Positions 1-8,654 are shown, counted from the stretch's first letter. The stretch is DNA of 64,000 bases from Candidimonas humi (GCF_019166065.1 NZ_JAHTBN010000004.1:310001-374000); one strand, 5' to 3'. Notes: a model not told the origin generated them from the letters alone. Numbers and translations are program-made.

Positions 1-1
1 C

Positions 2-655
2 GACTTCAAGCAGGCCAAGGCCTTGTACACCTGCGCCGAACCGGCGCTGCAAGAGCATGTCAAGGCCTTGGGGGCGCACCTGCTGTATGTCACGCCTTGG
101 CCGCCTTCGGGCATCTGGTCGGTGCGGCCACTGAAGAGCGTCGACGACGTCAAGGCGCTCAAGATCCGGACTTACGATGCGACCAGCAAATCGGTGTTCG
201 AGCGCCTGGGCGCGCAAAGCGTGGCCTTGCCTTACTCGGCGCTGGCCGCGAAGCTGGCGGCCGGGGATGTGAACGCGGTGCTTACATCCGGCGACGGCGG
301 GGCCGGCCGCAAGTTGTGGGACCATTTGCCCAATTTCACGGCGGTCAGCTATTCGATTCCGCTCAGCTACACCATCATCAATGCCGAAGCATGGAACAAG
401 CTGGGCAAAGACGACCAGGCGATACTCACCAGCGCGGCGCAGCAAGTGGCCGCTGCGTCGTGGGCCGGCGTCGAGCAGCGCATCGCGGCCAACTATGCCC
501 GTATGCGCGAGCACAAGATGACGCTCGACACCACGCCGCCCGAGGCGATCATGGCGGCCCTGAAGCAGGCCGGCGCCGATGAAACCAAGGCATGGCTGGA
601 AAAAAACAAGCTGTCCGAAAAAGACGCGGCCTGCCTCTCTAAGGCCGGCTCCTGA
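2..655 (+). CDS. TRAP transporter substrate-binding protein (DctP family), C-terminal part
   Basis: The frame is open from the window edge, so the N-terminus and signal peptide lie outside. The visible ~217 residues fit the C-terminal lobe of periplasmic TRAP receptors: a VDDVKALKIRT segment, a VALPYSALAAKLAAGDVNAV stretch, then a long helical tail. Such receptors bind organic acids and deliver them to a DctQM-type membrane pair; no membrane partner follows within the window, so partners may lie upstream. The ligand cannot be told. The gene ends cleanly at TGA 653-655. Confidence 0.85.
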   Translation, partial: DFKQAKALYTCAEPALQEHVKALGAHLLYVTPWPPSGIWSVRPLKSVDDVKALKIRTYDATSKSVFERLGAQSVALPYSALAAKLAAGDVNAVLTSGDGGAGRKLWDHLPNFTAVSYSIPLSYTIINAEAWNKLGKDDQAILTSAAQQVAAASWAGVEQRIAANYARMREHKMTLDTTPPEAIMAALKQAGADETKAWLEKNKLSEKDAACLSKAGS

Positions 656-1023
656 TCGCGGCCCGACACTCCGGATATGGCCTGGCGAGGGGATCGGTGG
701 TATAGTCTATAAGCTTTCCGGCACGAAATCGAGCCATGTGCTTTCGTGCAGGGCCCTAGCGTCGTTCTCCCTCCTTTGCCAGATTTATTCGGCTATTTCG
801 ATAGCGCTTTTTTCTGGCTGCCCCTCGTTCGCAGCGCATATTCCTGTGAACCAGCCGCTGGACAGAGTTCACCTGTCGCACGCGCCTGGCGCGTCATCCC
901 GCCAAGTCTACGGCTTCTTCCTTGAAGCCGGTATTTCCTCGTGGCCGAAGCACTTGGCTATATCGACGCCCGAGGCGCGCGGCAGTTCCTTGCCTTGTTT
1001 TTTATAAATCAGGAGTAATTCAT
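656..1023 (+). promoter_or_regulatory. structured 5' leader of infA
   Basis: This 368-base stretch has no gene. It contains a TATAGT box at 701-706 (a -35 is weak) and a pronounced fold at 901-958: GCCAAGT (901-907) pairs with ACTTGGC (952-958) and encloses a CGGCTTC/GAAGCCG hairpin (911-917/924-930). A Shine-Dalgarno AGGAG sits near 1012. Long structured leaders are known for cold-shock genes (cspA type), and infA is cold-induced in E. coli. Leader function here is inference. Confidence 0.5.
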
Positions 1024-1284
1024 TTGCCTAAAGAAGAGCTTATTGAAATGCGCGGTGTCGTCGACGAAGTCCTGCCCGATTCGCGTTTTCGTGTGACATT
1101 GCAAAACGGCCATGCGCTGATCGCCTACACGGGCGGCAAGATGCGCAAGCACCACATCCGTATCCTGGCCGGAGATGACGTGTCGCTGGAGCTTTCTCCG
1201 TATGACCTGAGCAAAGGCCGTATTACGTTTCGCCATCTCAAGGAACGAGGCCCCGGGCCTGCGTCCCGTTCGGCGCGCCGTTGA
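1024..1284 (+). CDS. infA: translation initiation factor IF-1
   Basis: Encodes an 86-residue OB-fold protein that binds the 30S A site with IF-2 and IF-3 during initiation. The body is typical: [17 protein letters not shown], the [20 protein letters not shown] core and the [13 protein letters not shown] end. The start is TTG at 1024 (TTG-CCT-AAA, giving MPKEELIEM), about 8 nt after AGGAG; no ATG gives the conserved N-terminus. Betaproteobacteria often carry a second infA outside the ribosomal-protein operon, and this copy stands alone, which fits. The C-terminal tail ([11 protein letters not shown]) is longer than in the canonical 72-residue protein. Confidence 0.93.
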   Translation: MPKEELIEMRGVVDEVLPDSRFRVTLQNGHALIAYTGGKMRKHHIRILAGDDVSLELSPYDLSKGRITFRHLKERGPGPASRSARR

Positions 1285-1450
1285 TTTTCTGCGCCGCCGG
1301 CTCGAAAGGCCCTGCGGCAAGCCGCATGTAGTTCGTTACCGGACAGGCCGGAAAGGCGCCGATCGCCTGCCGATGCGCTCGCGCAGGGTCTTCGGCCGCC
1401 CTGGCGGCATGCGGCATCTTGTCGGCCCGCTTGCCGCCGGCGTGACAGCC

Positions 1451-1476
1451 CAGCGATAGCCTTAAGGCAATCGCTG
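1451..1476. repeat. 26-bp near-perfect inverted repeat
   Basis: CAGCGATAGCCTT is followed directly by AAGGCAATCGCTG, matching in 12 of 13 pairs. It lies between infA and the haem-binding beta-barrel gene. No T-run follows, so an operator or cruciform is as likely as a terminator. Confidence 0.4.
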
Positions 1477-1525
1477 CGATAAACAGAATGAATTGGCTGT
1501 TTCAAATTGACAGGATTACCGTGAC

Positions 1526-1551
1526 AGCTCCTATATTTAGAATAAGGAGCT
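1526..1551 (+). promoter_or_regulatory. hairpin that sequesters the Shine-Dalgarno of the next gene
   Basis: AGCTCCT (1526-1532) is the exact complement of AGGAGCT (1545-1551), with a 12-nt AT-rich loop. The 3' arm is the AGGAG ribosome-binding site of the ATG at 1556. A TTGACA -35-like box lies at 1507-1512. The layout is that of a translational switch such as an RNA thermometer; function is inferred. Confidence 0.45.
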
Positions 1552-1555
1552 AGTC

Positions 1556-2158
1556 ATGTCAGAAATTCTAGGGCCTCAAAGACTCGGCCCATTGACTCCG
1601 CTGGTCGGGGAATGGGAAGGCAACGACGGCATAGACCTGTCCTATCACAACGACGACGACATTACCGGCCAGACCACTTATTTCGAGAAGGCCAAGTTCA
1701 CGCCCATACCCAAGCAGGAAAACGGCCAGCAGAAACTCGAAGGCCTGAAATACGAAATGACGGCATGGCGCCACGGCGAAGAGGCGATGATCCCGTTCCA
1801 TGACGAAGTGGGCTTCCTGCTGTGGGACAAGGCCGATGGCCAGGTGATACGCACCGTGGTGTTCGGGCGCGGTATCGCGATTCAGGCCGGCGCCACCGCC
1901 AAGGACCGCGACAAAGTGCTGCGTTTCAAGGCCGACCCGGGCGAGCCCTGTTATGGCATCTTGCAGAACAAGTATCTGCTGCGCCGCGCCGAACTGCAGG
2001 GTTTCACCAGCACTTTCACGTTCAACGACGACGGCACGTTCACCCACGAATCGGATCTGGTCCTCAAGCTTGCCGCTACCGGCCAGGTGATGCATCACAC
2101 CGACAAGAGCGTCCTGCACCGCGTTAAGCGCTATCACCCCAGCGCAGAAACCGCCTGA
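1556..2158 (+). CDS. haem-binding beta-barrel (nitrobindin-like/THAP4 haem-binding domain) protein
   Basis: A 200-residue soluble protein with no signal peptide. The N-terminal LTPLVGEWEGNDG segment (about residues 13-25) resembles the GxWxGxG motif of nitrobindin-type barrels, and the late strands contain YLLRRAELQGFTSTFTFNDDGTF and a His-rich VMHHTDKSVLHRV end that could supply a haem ligand. Family members bind ferric haem and can react with NO or peroxynitrite. It is a single gene with its own ribosome-binding site, followed on the other strand by a decayed gene. Confidence 0.75.
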   Translation: MSEILGPQRLGPLTPLVGEWEGNDGIDLSYHNDDDITGQTTYFEKAKFTPIPKQENGQQKLEGLKYEMTAWRHGEEAMIPFHDEVGFLLWDKADGQVIRTVVFGRGIAIQAGATAKDRDKVLRFKADPGEPCYGILQNKYLLRRAELQGFTSTFTFNDDGTFTHESDLVLKLAATGQVMHHTDKSVLHRVKRYHPSAETA

Positions 2159-2164
2159 TATTCC

Positions 2165-2677
2165 TTATCTGTCACGTGCCCGACCGCCTACGGTCGCGGC
2201 TAGGCTCGCGACAAAGGCACCGATCAGCAGCGAGGCGAATGCCCACAATGAAAAGGCTGCGGCTGCCTTGCGGGCGGTATCTGCCGCTACGCGAGCCTGT
2301 TGCTCTGCCTGCCTGGCCTGATCGCTGATTCGCGTGAGCCGTTGTTGGGCGACCGCCTGGTCGACGCTGGCACGTTGCGCGATCAGTTTGACCAGATAGG
2401 GCCGATCCTGCTCCGTCACCCTGCCATGCTCGATGCTGCGCGCCAGTATCATGCGCGTTTCGTTGTGCGCATCGCTCCCGTTCATGCCCCGTGAAGGATC
2501 GTCCGGCCGCAGCAAGGCATCGGCGTAATAATCCAACGGCGACATACGCATACCCTCGCGCGTAGACTGGCCGGCGAGAGTTGCGCCGACCCCTGCGCCT
2601 GCGCGTTGCCATGGAGACATCGAAAGCAAGCCGAGTCCGCTACCTCCTGTAATCAGCATGGCCGACACCGCAGCCAT
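2165..2677 (-). pseudogene. truncated, internally deleted membrane protein ('PhnA-like' family)
   Basis: The C-terminal part resembles multi-TM proteins often annotated PhnA-like: a PLDYYADALLR motif, the helical segment RVTEQDRPYLVKLIAQR, a coiled-coil RISDQARQAEQQARVAADTARKAA and a last TM. The first TM seems represented by GGSGLGLLSMSPW, but the family's middle TM segments are missing: the MSPW helix runs almost straight into DYYADALLR. An in-frame stop lies 7-9 nt before the ATG at 2677, so there is no longer N-terminus. It ends about 30 bp from the 3' end of the LysR gene. I read this as a remnant left at the border of acquired DNA. Confidence 0.55.
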
Positions 2678-2708
2678 AACGGGCTACATCCTCCGGTGGC
2701 CGTCGGTT

Positions 2709-3635
2709 TCAATCCGACGACGGCCAATGTGCGCCCGTGTGTCCGGGGCGCTGGAGTCTCTCTATCAGCAGCTCCCTGAATTTCTCTGCCGCAGGCGACA
2801 AGGTCTGGCCGGCTCGGCGATAGATGCCGACCTGGCGTGTTGGCCGGGGCTGCCCGATGGGCCGATAGGTCAGCCCCTTCATGTTCAGTTCGGGAAGGGC
2901 GACTCTCGGAATGAGGGTAACGCCCAGGTTAGCCCGAGCCATGTTGAGCGCGGTGGTCATGTTCAGGGTTTCGTATTCCGCACTCTTTCCTTCCGCGAAT
3001 TCCCGCAGGTTGGCGCGGACGATTTCGTTGATGATCGAACTGGCCGAGACCAGAACCACGGGCTGGGTAGAGAATCGCCGCCATTCGATCCGCTTTCTCC
3101 GAGCAAGGGCGTGATGTTCCCGCATTACGCACACCAATTCGTCAATGAATAATTCCTCGAACGACAAGGTGGGCGCGGAAGCGTTATAGGTGCAAATCGC
3201 CAGCTCTACTTCGTGCTGCGTCAATTGTCCGATGATGTGGGCATTGTGATTCTCGCGCACTTGTATTGCGACGCCCGGGTACAGGTCCGAGAACTGAGCC
3301 AGGCTTTCCACGAACACCCCGCCTGCGAGAGAGGGCAGCACGCCGATGGCGAGCTGGCCTTGTTCCAGCCGCGCGAGAGCCTGAGCGTTGCGGCGGATTC
3401 CATTGAGATCCGATATGGCTTGCCGCATCTGCGCGAGCAACTGTTGCGCGGACAGTGTGAGGTTGACGCGCCGGGTGGTGCGGTCGATCAGCTTGAGCCC
3501 CAGCGTATTTTCAAGGTCTCGCAGCATTTGCGAAAAGGCGGGCTGCGTCATGCCGATTTTTTCCGCCGCGCGCGAGAACGATAGCGTGTCGGCAATGGCA
3601 AGAAAGCCTTCGATTTGGCGTACCCGTATATTCAT
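2709..3635 (-). CDS. LysR-family transcriptional regulator
   Basis: A 308-residue LTTR. The N-terminal winged helix (residues 1-60) reads RQIEGFLAIADTLSFSRAAEKIGMTQPAFSQMLRDLE, followed by a linker helix and a two-lobe effector domain with LAIGVLPSLAGG and VTLIPRVALPEL. It is divergent from the amidohydrolase and Bug-receptor genes, the usual layout for an activator of the adjacent operon, with a 97-bp AT-rich shared promoter region. Ligand unknown. Confidence 0.9.
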   Translation of the reverse strand: MNIRVRQIEGFLAIADTLSFSRAAEKIGMTQPAFSQMLRDLENTLGLKLIDRTTRRVNLTLSAQQLLAQMRQAISDLNGIRRNAQALARLEQGQLAIGVLPSLAGGVFVESLAQFSDLYPGVAIQVRENHNAHIIGQLTQHEVELAICTYNASAPTLSFEELFIDELVCVMREHHALARRKRIEWRRFSTQPVVLVSASSIINEIVRANLREFAEGKSAEYETLNMTTALNMARANLGVTLIPRVALPELNMKGLTYRPIGQPRPTRQVGIYRRAGQTLSPAAEKFRELLIERLQRPGHTGAHWPSSD

Positions 3636-3732
3636 ACTGGAAACCTATAAATAAGCCAAAAAAATCAATTTCCAATTATATAAAGACGAGGCCATACTGT
3701 TTTCCGTTTGATTCAGAGGAGAGCGAGCAGCC

Positions 3733-4680
3733 ATGGCACGTCGCATAGATGTACATCACCATATCCTGCCGCAGCACTATGTCGAGCAGATCGGCGCCGG
3801 GAAGATCGGGGCGCAGGGCTCGTCCGGAAAAATGCCGTTCTGGAGCGCTTCCGACGCGCTGGCGAAAATGGACGAACAGGACATCGGCACCGCGATTACT
3901 TCCGTCAGCGCGCCGGGTCTCGACGTGCCGGATGCCGGGAAAGAAGCGGAGCTCGCCCGCTGGTGCAATGAGTTCGCCGCCACCCTGGGGCACGATCACC
4001 CGGGCCGCTTCGGCATGTTTGCGGCGATGCCGCTGAGGTCGGTAGATGCGGCGCTGCGCGAGACCGAGCACGCATTCGACACTTTGCACGCCGACGGCGT
4101 GTGCTTGTTGTCGAACCATTGCGGCCTTTATCTCGGAGACTCGTATCTTCATCCTTTGTACGAAGAGCTGAACCGGAGATCGGCCGTGGTGTTCGTCCAT
4201 CCCACATCGCCGGCCGAGCCGGTGCCTGTCGCAAACCTGTCGGCATCGTCGCTCGATTTCACGTTCGATACGGCGCGGGCCATCGTTTCGCTGATCTTTA
4301 CGGGAACGCTACTGAAATTCCCGAATATGCGATTTATCTTTTCCCACATGGGCGGCGCTCTGCCTTATATCGCCGATCGTATCGAAGTGCTGTCGCGCAA
4401 CAACCCCGAGCTGCAAGGGCACATTCCTGACGGAATACGAGCGGTGTTGCGCAAGTGCTATTTCGACACCGCACTGTCGGCGAATAGCGTGACGTTCGCC
4501 GCCATGATGCAGATCGGGTCGGAAGACAACATCCTTTTCGGCACCGACTACCCCTTCGGCCCCAAGGACCAGATGGCGGATGCCGTACGCAGCCTGGCCA
4601 GGCTATCCCTGACCGAGGCACAGCGCAGCAAGATCGAGTCGGGCAATGCGCAAGTGCTGTTCCCCAGATTTGCGGCTTGA
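3733..4680 (+). CDS. amidohydrolase-family protein (ACMSD-like decarboxylase/hydrolase)
   Basis: A 315-residue TIM-barrel metal enzyme. Ligands are visible: HxH at residues 8-10 (DVHHHILP), His156 (VFVHPTSP), His205 (FSHMGGA) and Asp272 (LFGTDYPFG). This set is typical of the 2-amino-3-carboxymuconate semialdehyde decarboxylase branch (Amidohydro_2), which decarboxylates or hydrates aromatic-derived acids. It starts at ATG 3733 in a cassette with the downstream Bug receptor (34-bp gap), so the two probably handle one carboxylated compound. The exact substrate is not readable. Confidence 0.85.
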   Translation: MARRIDVHHHILPQHYVEQIGAGKIGAQGSSGKMPFWSASDALAKMDEQDIGTAITSVSAPGLDVPDAGKEAELARWCNEFAATLGHDHPGRFGMFAAMPLRSVDAALRETEHAFDTLHADGVCLLSNHCGLYLGDSYLHPLYEELNRRSAVVFVHPTSPAEPVPVANLSASSLDFTFDTARAIVSLIFTGTLLKFPNMRFIFSHMGGALPYIADRIEVLSRNNPELQGHIPDGIRAVLRKCYFDTALSANSVTFAAMMQIGSEDNILFGTDYPFGPKDQMADAVRSLARLSLTEAQRSKIESGNAQVLFPRFAA

Positions 4681-4714
4681 TCCGCTCGAATACGTCCATA
4701 CAAGGAGACACACA

Positions 4715-5680
4715 ATGCTCAAGCAATGCATGAGGACTTTGGCCGGCCTGTTGATGGCCTGGACCGCAATGACCGCGCATGCCGCCGCTTATCCGGACAG
4801 GCCCGTCGATCTGATCGTGCCGTTCTCCGCCGGAGGCGGGAACGACATCGTGGCGCGGCTATTGGCCAAGCATCTCGCCGCGGTTCTCAAGACTTCGGTC
4901 GTGGTCGAGAACAAGCCGGGCGCAAGCGGCAATATCGGGATGCAATTCGTCGCGCGCTCGGCACCGGACGGCTACACCTTGGCCTATGTATCCAACACGG
5001 TGGTGATCAACCCCTATCTCTATCGCAAGATGAATTTCGACATCCAGAAAGATTTCGTCCCCGTGGGAGTCGTGGCCACCACGCCGATCTGGATCCTGGT
5101 CAACCCCAAGCTTCCTGTGCATAACCTCAAGGAACTGATCGCGTATGCCAAAGCGCATCCCGGCAAGCTTTCCTACGCGACGCCGGGCATCGGGACGCCC
5201 CATCACCTTGCGATGGAGTTATTGAAGAACCTGGCCGGCATCGATATCGTGCATGTCCCCTACAAGGGTGCCAGCGGCGCCTCCACGGATGTCATAAGCG
5301 GCCAGGTCCCCGTGTTGATTTCCACGCCTGGGCCGGTCAAGGGCTTCGTGCAGTCGGCGCGGTTACGGGCTCTGGCCTCCATGGATGCCGAGCGTTCGCC
5401 GAGCTATCCCGACTTGCCCACCACTGCGGAGACAGTGCCTGGTTTCAGCGAGATCATCTGGCATGGCGTAATGGCTCCTGCAGGCACGCCGGCTCCCGTG
5501 GTGTCGAAGCTGTCCGCGGCGATCTCCGGTATCTTGAAGGATCCCGCGATGCAGAAGGAATTGGCCGCCGTAGACTTCCAGCCTGCCTATTCTGATTCCC
5601 AGGCGATGGCCAAGCGCCTCGCCACGGAACTGGGCGTCTGGAGAGACGTCACGCGCAAGGCGGGCATCAAGCCCGAATGA
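4715..5680 (+). CDS. tripartite tricarboxylate transporter (Bug-family) receptor
   Basis: A 321-residue periplasmic binding protein. Residues ~1-25 form a signal peptide ending AMTAHA; the mature protein has the Bug hallmarks YPDRPVDLIVPFSAGGGNDIVAR, VVENKPGASGNIG and VHVPYKGASGA. The start at 4715 follows AAGGAG. Bug proteins bind carboxylates and usually work with TctA/TctB, which are not in this window; such orphan receptors are common in Alcaligenaceae. Probably co-transcribed with the amidohydrolase. Confidence 0.92.
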   Translation: MLKQCMRTLAGLLMAWTAMTAHAAAYPDRPVDLIVPFSAGGGNDIVARLLAKHLAAVLKTSVVVENKPGASGNIGMQFVARSAPDGYTLAYVSNTVVINPYLYRKMNFDIQKDFVPVGVVATTPIWILVNPKLPVHNLKELIAYAKAHPGKLSYATPGIGTPHHLAMELLKNLAGIDIVHVPYKGASGASTDVISGQVPVLISTPGPVKGFVQSARLRALASMDAERSPSYPDLPTTAETVPGFSEIIWHGVMAPAGTPAPVVSKLSAAISGILKDPAMQKELAAVDFQPAYSDSQAMAKRLATELGVWRDVTRKAGIKPE

Positions 5681-5807
5681 GTGCTACGCTTGGGAAGGCG
5701 GCCGGCCAGGCCTTGCCCGCTGGGTGCCTTCCGCGCTGTTCGCGGGAAACCGTTGCGAACGGCCGTCCGTCGCTAAACTACGGGTTGCCGTGGATTTCTT
5801 CCTCCCC

Positions 5808-6230
5808 ATGCCTAGTCGATTCGATCCTTATGCTCCTGCTGGAAAAAAGCGGGCATCGGCCCGCCACAGCTCGCTCTTGTGGATACTCGAACCCCTGGAG
5901 CAAGTAGGGGATTACGCCACTCGCAAGATGTTCGGCTGCGATGCCGCATACCTGGGCGGATTGCTGTGCCTGGTCGTTGCCGATCGCGACGATCCATGGA
6001 ATGGACTGCTGGTCTGCACTGCGCAAGAGCACCACAAGTCCCTCATGGATGAGTTGCCGGGCTTGCAGCCACATCCCGTCTTGGGAAAATGGCTTTATGT
6101 CCCGCAGGGCCATGAAGAGTTCGAGACCCTGGCAAGCCGGATAACAAGACTGGTCTTGGCGCGAGACCCGCGCATAGGCGTCGAGCCCAAGCCCCGATCG
6201 AGGCGCAGGATTAAACAGCCGGAGGGGTGA
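5808..6230 (+). CDS. hypothetical protein, TfoX/YjbR-like fold suspected
   Basis: About 140 residues. The core (ATRKMFGCDAAYLGGLLCLVV, a DRDDPWNGLLVCTAQEHH stretch, then LGKWLYVPQGHEEFETLA) has the RKMFG...Y pattern of small TfoX-N or MmcQ/YjbR-type domains, and the C-terminus is basic (PKPRSRRRIKQ). No clear ribosome-binding site marks the start: ATG 5808 is preferred because upstream residues do not look like the domain, but 5724 is possible. Function not known. Confidence 0.6.
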   Translation: MPSRFDPYAPAGKKRASARHSSLLWILEPLEQVGDYATRKMFGCDAAYLGGLLCLVVADRDDPWNGLLVCTAQEHHKSLMDELPGLQPHPVLGKWLYVPQGHEEFETLASRITRLVLARDPRIGVEPKPRSRRRIKQPEG

Positions 6231-6408
6231 AGGTTTCCCCTTGTATGCGGCTTTCGGGGCCAGGGCGGTGACATCCTTTTGCTGTTTCGCAGGGCAAAGA
6301 CAAGCAGGCCGCAGGGCTGACGATTACATTCGTCTTCTAAAATGGCCTCAAACCATAGTTCTGCCCGAGCCCCGCTCGATAGCCCTGCCGCTTAGTCCCG
6401 GTACTCAA

Positions 6409-7350
6409 ATGCCTGCCTCGTCTTCTCTCGCCTCGTCTTCTCTAGATTTGATCGGCCGCACTCCCTTGATCGCGCTGAGCCGCATATACAGCGGCCCGGG
6501 CCGGGTCGTGGCCAAGGCCGAGTTCTTGCAGCCGGGCGGCAGCATTAAAGATCGCGCGGCAAAGGCGATTCTGCAGGCCGCTCTCGGGGACGGCAGGTTG
6601 CGGCCGGGTATGCCGGTCGTCGAAATGACCAGCGGGAACATGGGGGCGGGACTCGCGGTAGCCTGCGCGGCCCTTGGCCATCCTCTGGTCGTCACGATGT
6701 CCGCAGGGAACAGCCCGGCGCGCGCACGCATGCTCGAAGGCCTGGGGGCGGAAGTGATACTTGTGGACCAGGTGGACGGCGCGCCCGGCCAGGTTACCGG
6801 GGCCGACGTCCAAGCCGCTGCGCGTATGGCGCAAGACCTTGCCGCCGAGCGCGGGGGATTCTATGTAAACCAGTTTCACGCCGTCGAATGCATCCGTGCC
6901 CACGAGCAGGGCACGGGCAAGGAGATCCTGGAGCAGCTAGGCTATGCGCCCCAGGCCTGGACCGCGGCCGTGGGTACGGGTTGTACGTTCATGGGCGTGG
7001 CGCGGGCGCTCAAGGCCGCCAGGCCCGATACGGTCTGCGCGGCGGTCGAGCCCGAAGGCTGCCAGGCCTTGGCCGGCGCCCCGGTCACCAAGGCGCGTCA
7101 TCTGATCCAGGGAACCAGCTACGGTGCCGTCCCGCCGCATTGGGACCCGTCGCTCATGGACATCAGCCTGGCGGTCAAGGATGAAGAAGTTGAGCTGTGG
7201 CGGCACAAGCTTGCAGTGCAGGAAGGCTTGTACGTAGGCTATTCCGCCGCGGCCAATGTGTGCGCCGCGGTCAAGTTGCTGCAATCGGGCCGCTTGCCCC
7301 CGGACGCGACCGTGGCCACGGTGCTTTGCGATACCGGGCTGAAGTACTGA
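6409..7350 (+). CDS. PLP-dependent cysteine-synthase-family enzyme
   Basis: A 313-residue fold-type II PLP enzyme. The PLP lysine is in GGSIKDRAA, the substrate-binding loop is EMTSGNMGAGLA (normally TSGNTG), and the phosphate-binding glycines are in AVGTGCTFMG. This places it with CysK/CysM and cystathionine beta-synthase relatives; the NM in place of NT in the loop suggests a non-standard acceptor. The start at 6409 gives the usual N-terminus (LDLIGRTPLIAL). It stands alone on the plus strand. Not called cysK/cysM because of the altered loop. Confidence 0.8.
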   Translation: MPASSSLASSSLDLIGRTPLIALSRIYSGPGRVVAKAEFLQPGGSIKDRAAKAILQAALGDGRLRPGMPVVEMTSGNMGAGLAVACAALGHPLVVTMSAGNSPARARMLEGLGAEVILVDQVDGAPGQVTGADVQAAARMAQDLAAERGGFYVNQFHAVECIRAHEQGTGKEILEQLGYAPQAWTAAVGTGCTFMGVARALKAARPDTVCAAVEPEGCQALAGAPVTKARHLIQGTSYGAVPPHWDPSLMDISLAVKDEEVELWRHKLAVQEGLYVGYSAAANVCAAVKLLQSGRLPPDATVATVLCDTGLKY

Positions 7351-7643
7351 CGGCAACAGAGGCTCGTTCGGCCGGGGCCGAGCCCATGCTGGGCCGACCA
7401 CAATCGTATGCGGGTTGCTGTGGGCCCTTGCCCCGTGCGTGAGCCGCTAGCCGCGTATCGCCCTCAATAGCTGGAACGTTCGATTTCTGTATAGGCCAAT
7501 GCGCAGGCGTTTCCACGCGGGTTTGCGGCGCCCGATTCCCCCGTGTCCGAGTGCGGTTTATGCCTTGCCGCGTGCGCGGCGACAGTAAGATGTATCCGCA
7601 GACGCCACGTAACGGACGCGGCGCCACTTTGAGGAGATTGAAA

Positions 7644-8288
7644 ATGAAAGCAAGATCAAGTCTTCTGGCGGCGGCAACACTGGCGGCGGGCACTCTGGCA
7701 TTTGCAACGGCCAGCCGGGCCGCAGCCCCTGCGGAACACTACATCGCCCATCTCGTTCCCATGAATTCCCAGGTAACGCTGTCGGACACCACCGGCGAGG
7801 CGCGCTTCGACATTCATGGCGACCGGCTCACCATCGACATCCGTGTCAAGAATGCGCCCGGCAACATCGTGCATTGGCAGCATTTCCACGGCTTCACCAC
7901 GGATGCCTCGGCCACTTGCCCGACGCTGGGGGCCGACACCAACGGCGACCGCATCGTGGACCTGATCGAAACCGAGCCGGCCGCCGGAACCACCATGGTG
8001 CCCTTCGATACCATGCCCGCGGCCATGGACGTCGCCCATGGGCATTATCCCAAGGCCTCCGCGGACGGCAGCTACCACTATCACGAGGCCGTGTCCGTCA
8101 AGGCGCTCTCGGCCGCCTTCGCCAAGGCGTTCAAAGGCCAGGGCTTGAACCTCGACAAGCGCGTCGTCTTCATCCACGGCGTGCCGGCCGACACGAAGCT
8201 GCCGTCCACCGTCAAATCCCTGGGGCCCATCCCCGCAGCCGTGACGCTGCCCATCGCCTGCGGGAAAATCGAACGGGTATCGCGCTAG
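7644..8288 (+). CDS. secreted CHRD-like protein of unknown function
   Basis: A 214-residue protein with a clear signal peptide (residues ~1-27, ending ASRAAA) and a strong GAGGAG ribosome-binding site ahead of ATG 7644. The mature part is beta-rich and histidine-rich: HWQHFHGF, DVAHGHYPK and SYHYHEAVS, patterns also seen in CHRD-domain or superoxide-dismutase-like periplasmic proteins, so metal binding is plausible. A DTNGDRIVDLIE stretch looks like a calcium-type acidic loop. The role is not known. Confidence 0.6.
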   Translation: MKARSSLLAAATLAAGTLAFATASRAAAPAEHYIAHLVPMNSQVTLSDTTGEARFDIHGDRLTIDIRVKNAPGNIVHWQHFHGFTTDASATCPTLGADTNGDRIVDLIETEPAAGTTMVPFDTMPAAMDVAHGHYPKASADGSYHYHEAVSVKALSAAFAKAFKGQGLNLDKRVVFIHGVPADTKLPSTVKSLGPIPAAVTLPIACGKIERVSR

Positions 8289-8654
8289 CACCTTCACTTC
8301 GAGCGGCTCACGGCTGCCCGATCCCAGGCGGGGGCGCTATGCAGCGCTCCTGCATTCTTTATAGAGCGCACTCCCCGGTGCGTGTCGCCACGACTTGCGG
8401 CGAAGGCCGGGTGGCGCGGCGACGAAACGCAAGCTGATGTTCCGACGAGAGAAACCGGCAGGCGCATAGGCGCCGGAACGGCTTGCCCGGTTGGAGGCGC
8501 GGCTGCGTCTCAACAAACCATTGATTTCTTGAAAAAGCGTGTTTTCGTGTAATATATTAAATAAAAACAATTCTTATTCATGTTATTAGAATCGGTAGCC
8601 ATAAAAAATATAGCCTGCCGATTTCTTACGCACGTCGATATTGGGAAAGAAAAC
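8289..8654 (+). promoter_or_regulatory. promoter region of the iron-uptake operon, with Fur box 8560-8578
   Basis: No gene in this 366-base stretch. Its last ~130 bases are strikingly AT-rich. A promoter TTGAAA (8529-8534), 18-bp spacer, TATATT (8553-8558) is followed directly by AATAAAAACAATTCTTATT (8560-8578), which resembles the Fur consensus with a strong right half (ATTCTTATT) and a partly matching left half. A Fur site overlapping +1 would repress the downstream TonB-receptor operon when iron is plentiful. Confidence 0.65.

Noticed and set aside
922-1284. IF-1 with a longer N-terminus starting at ATG 922
   Set aside because: The extra residues are encoded by the structured leader and do not resemble IF-1; TTG 1024 with AGGAG gives the family N-terminus.
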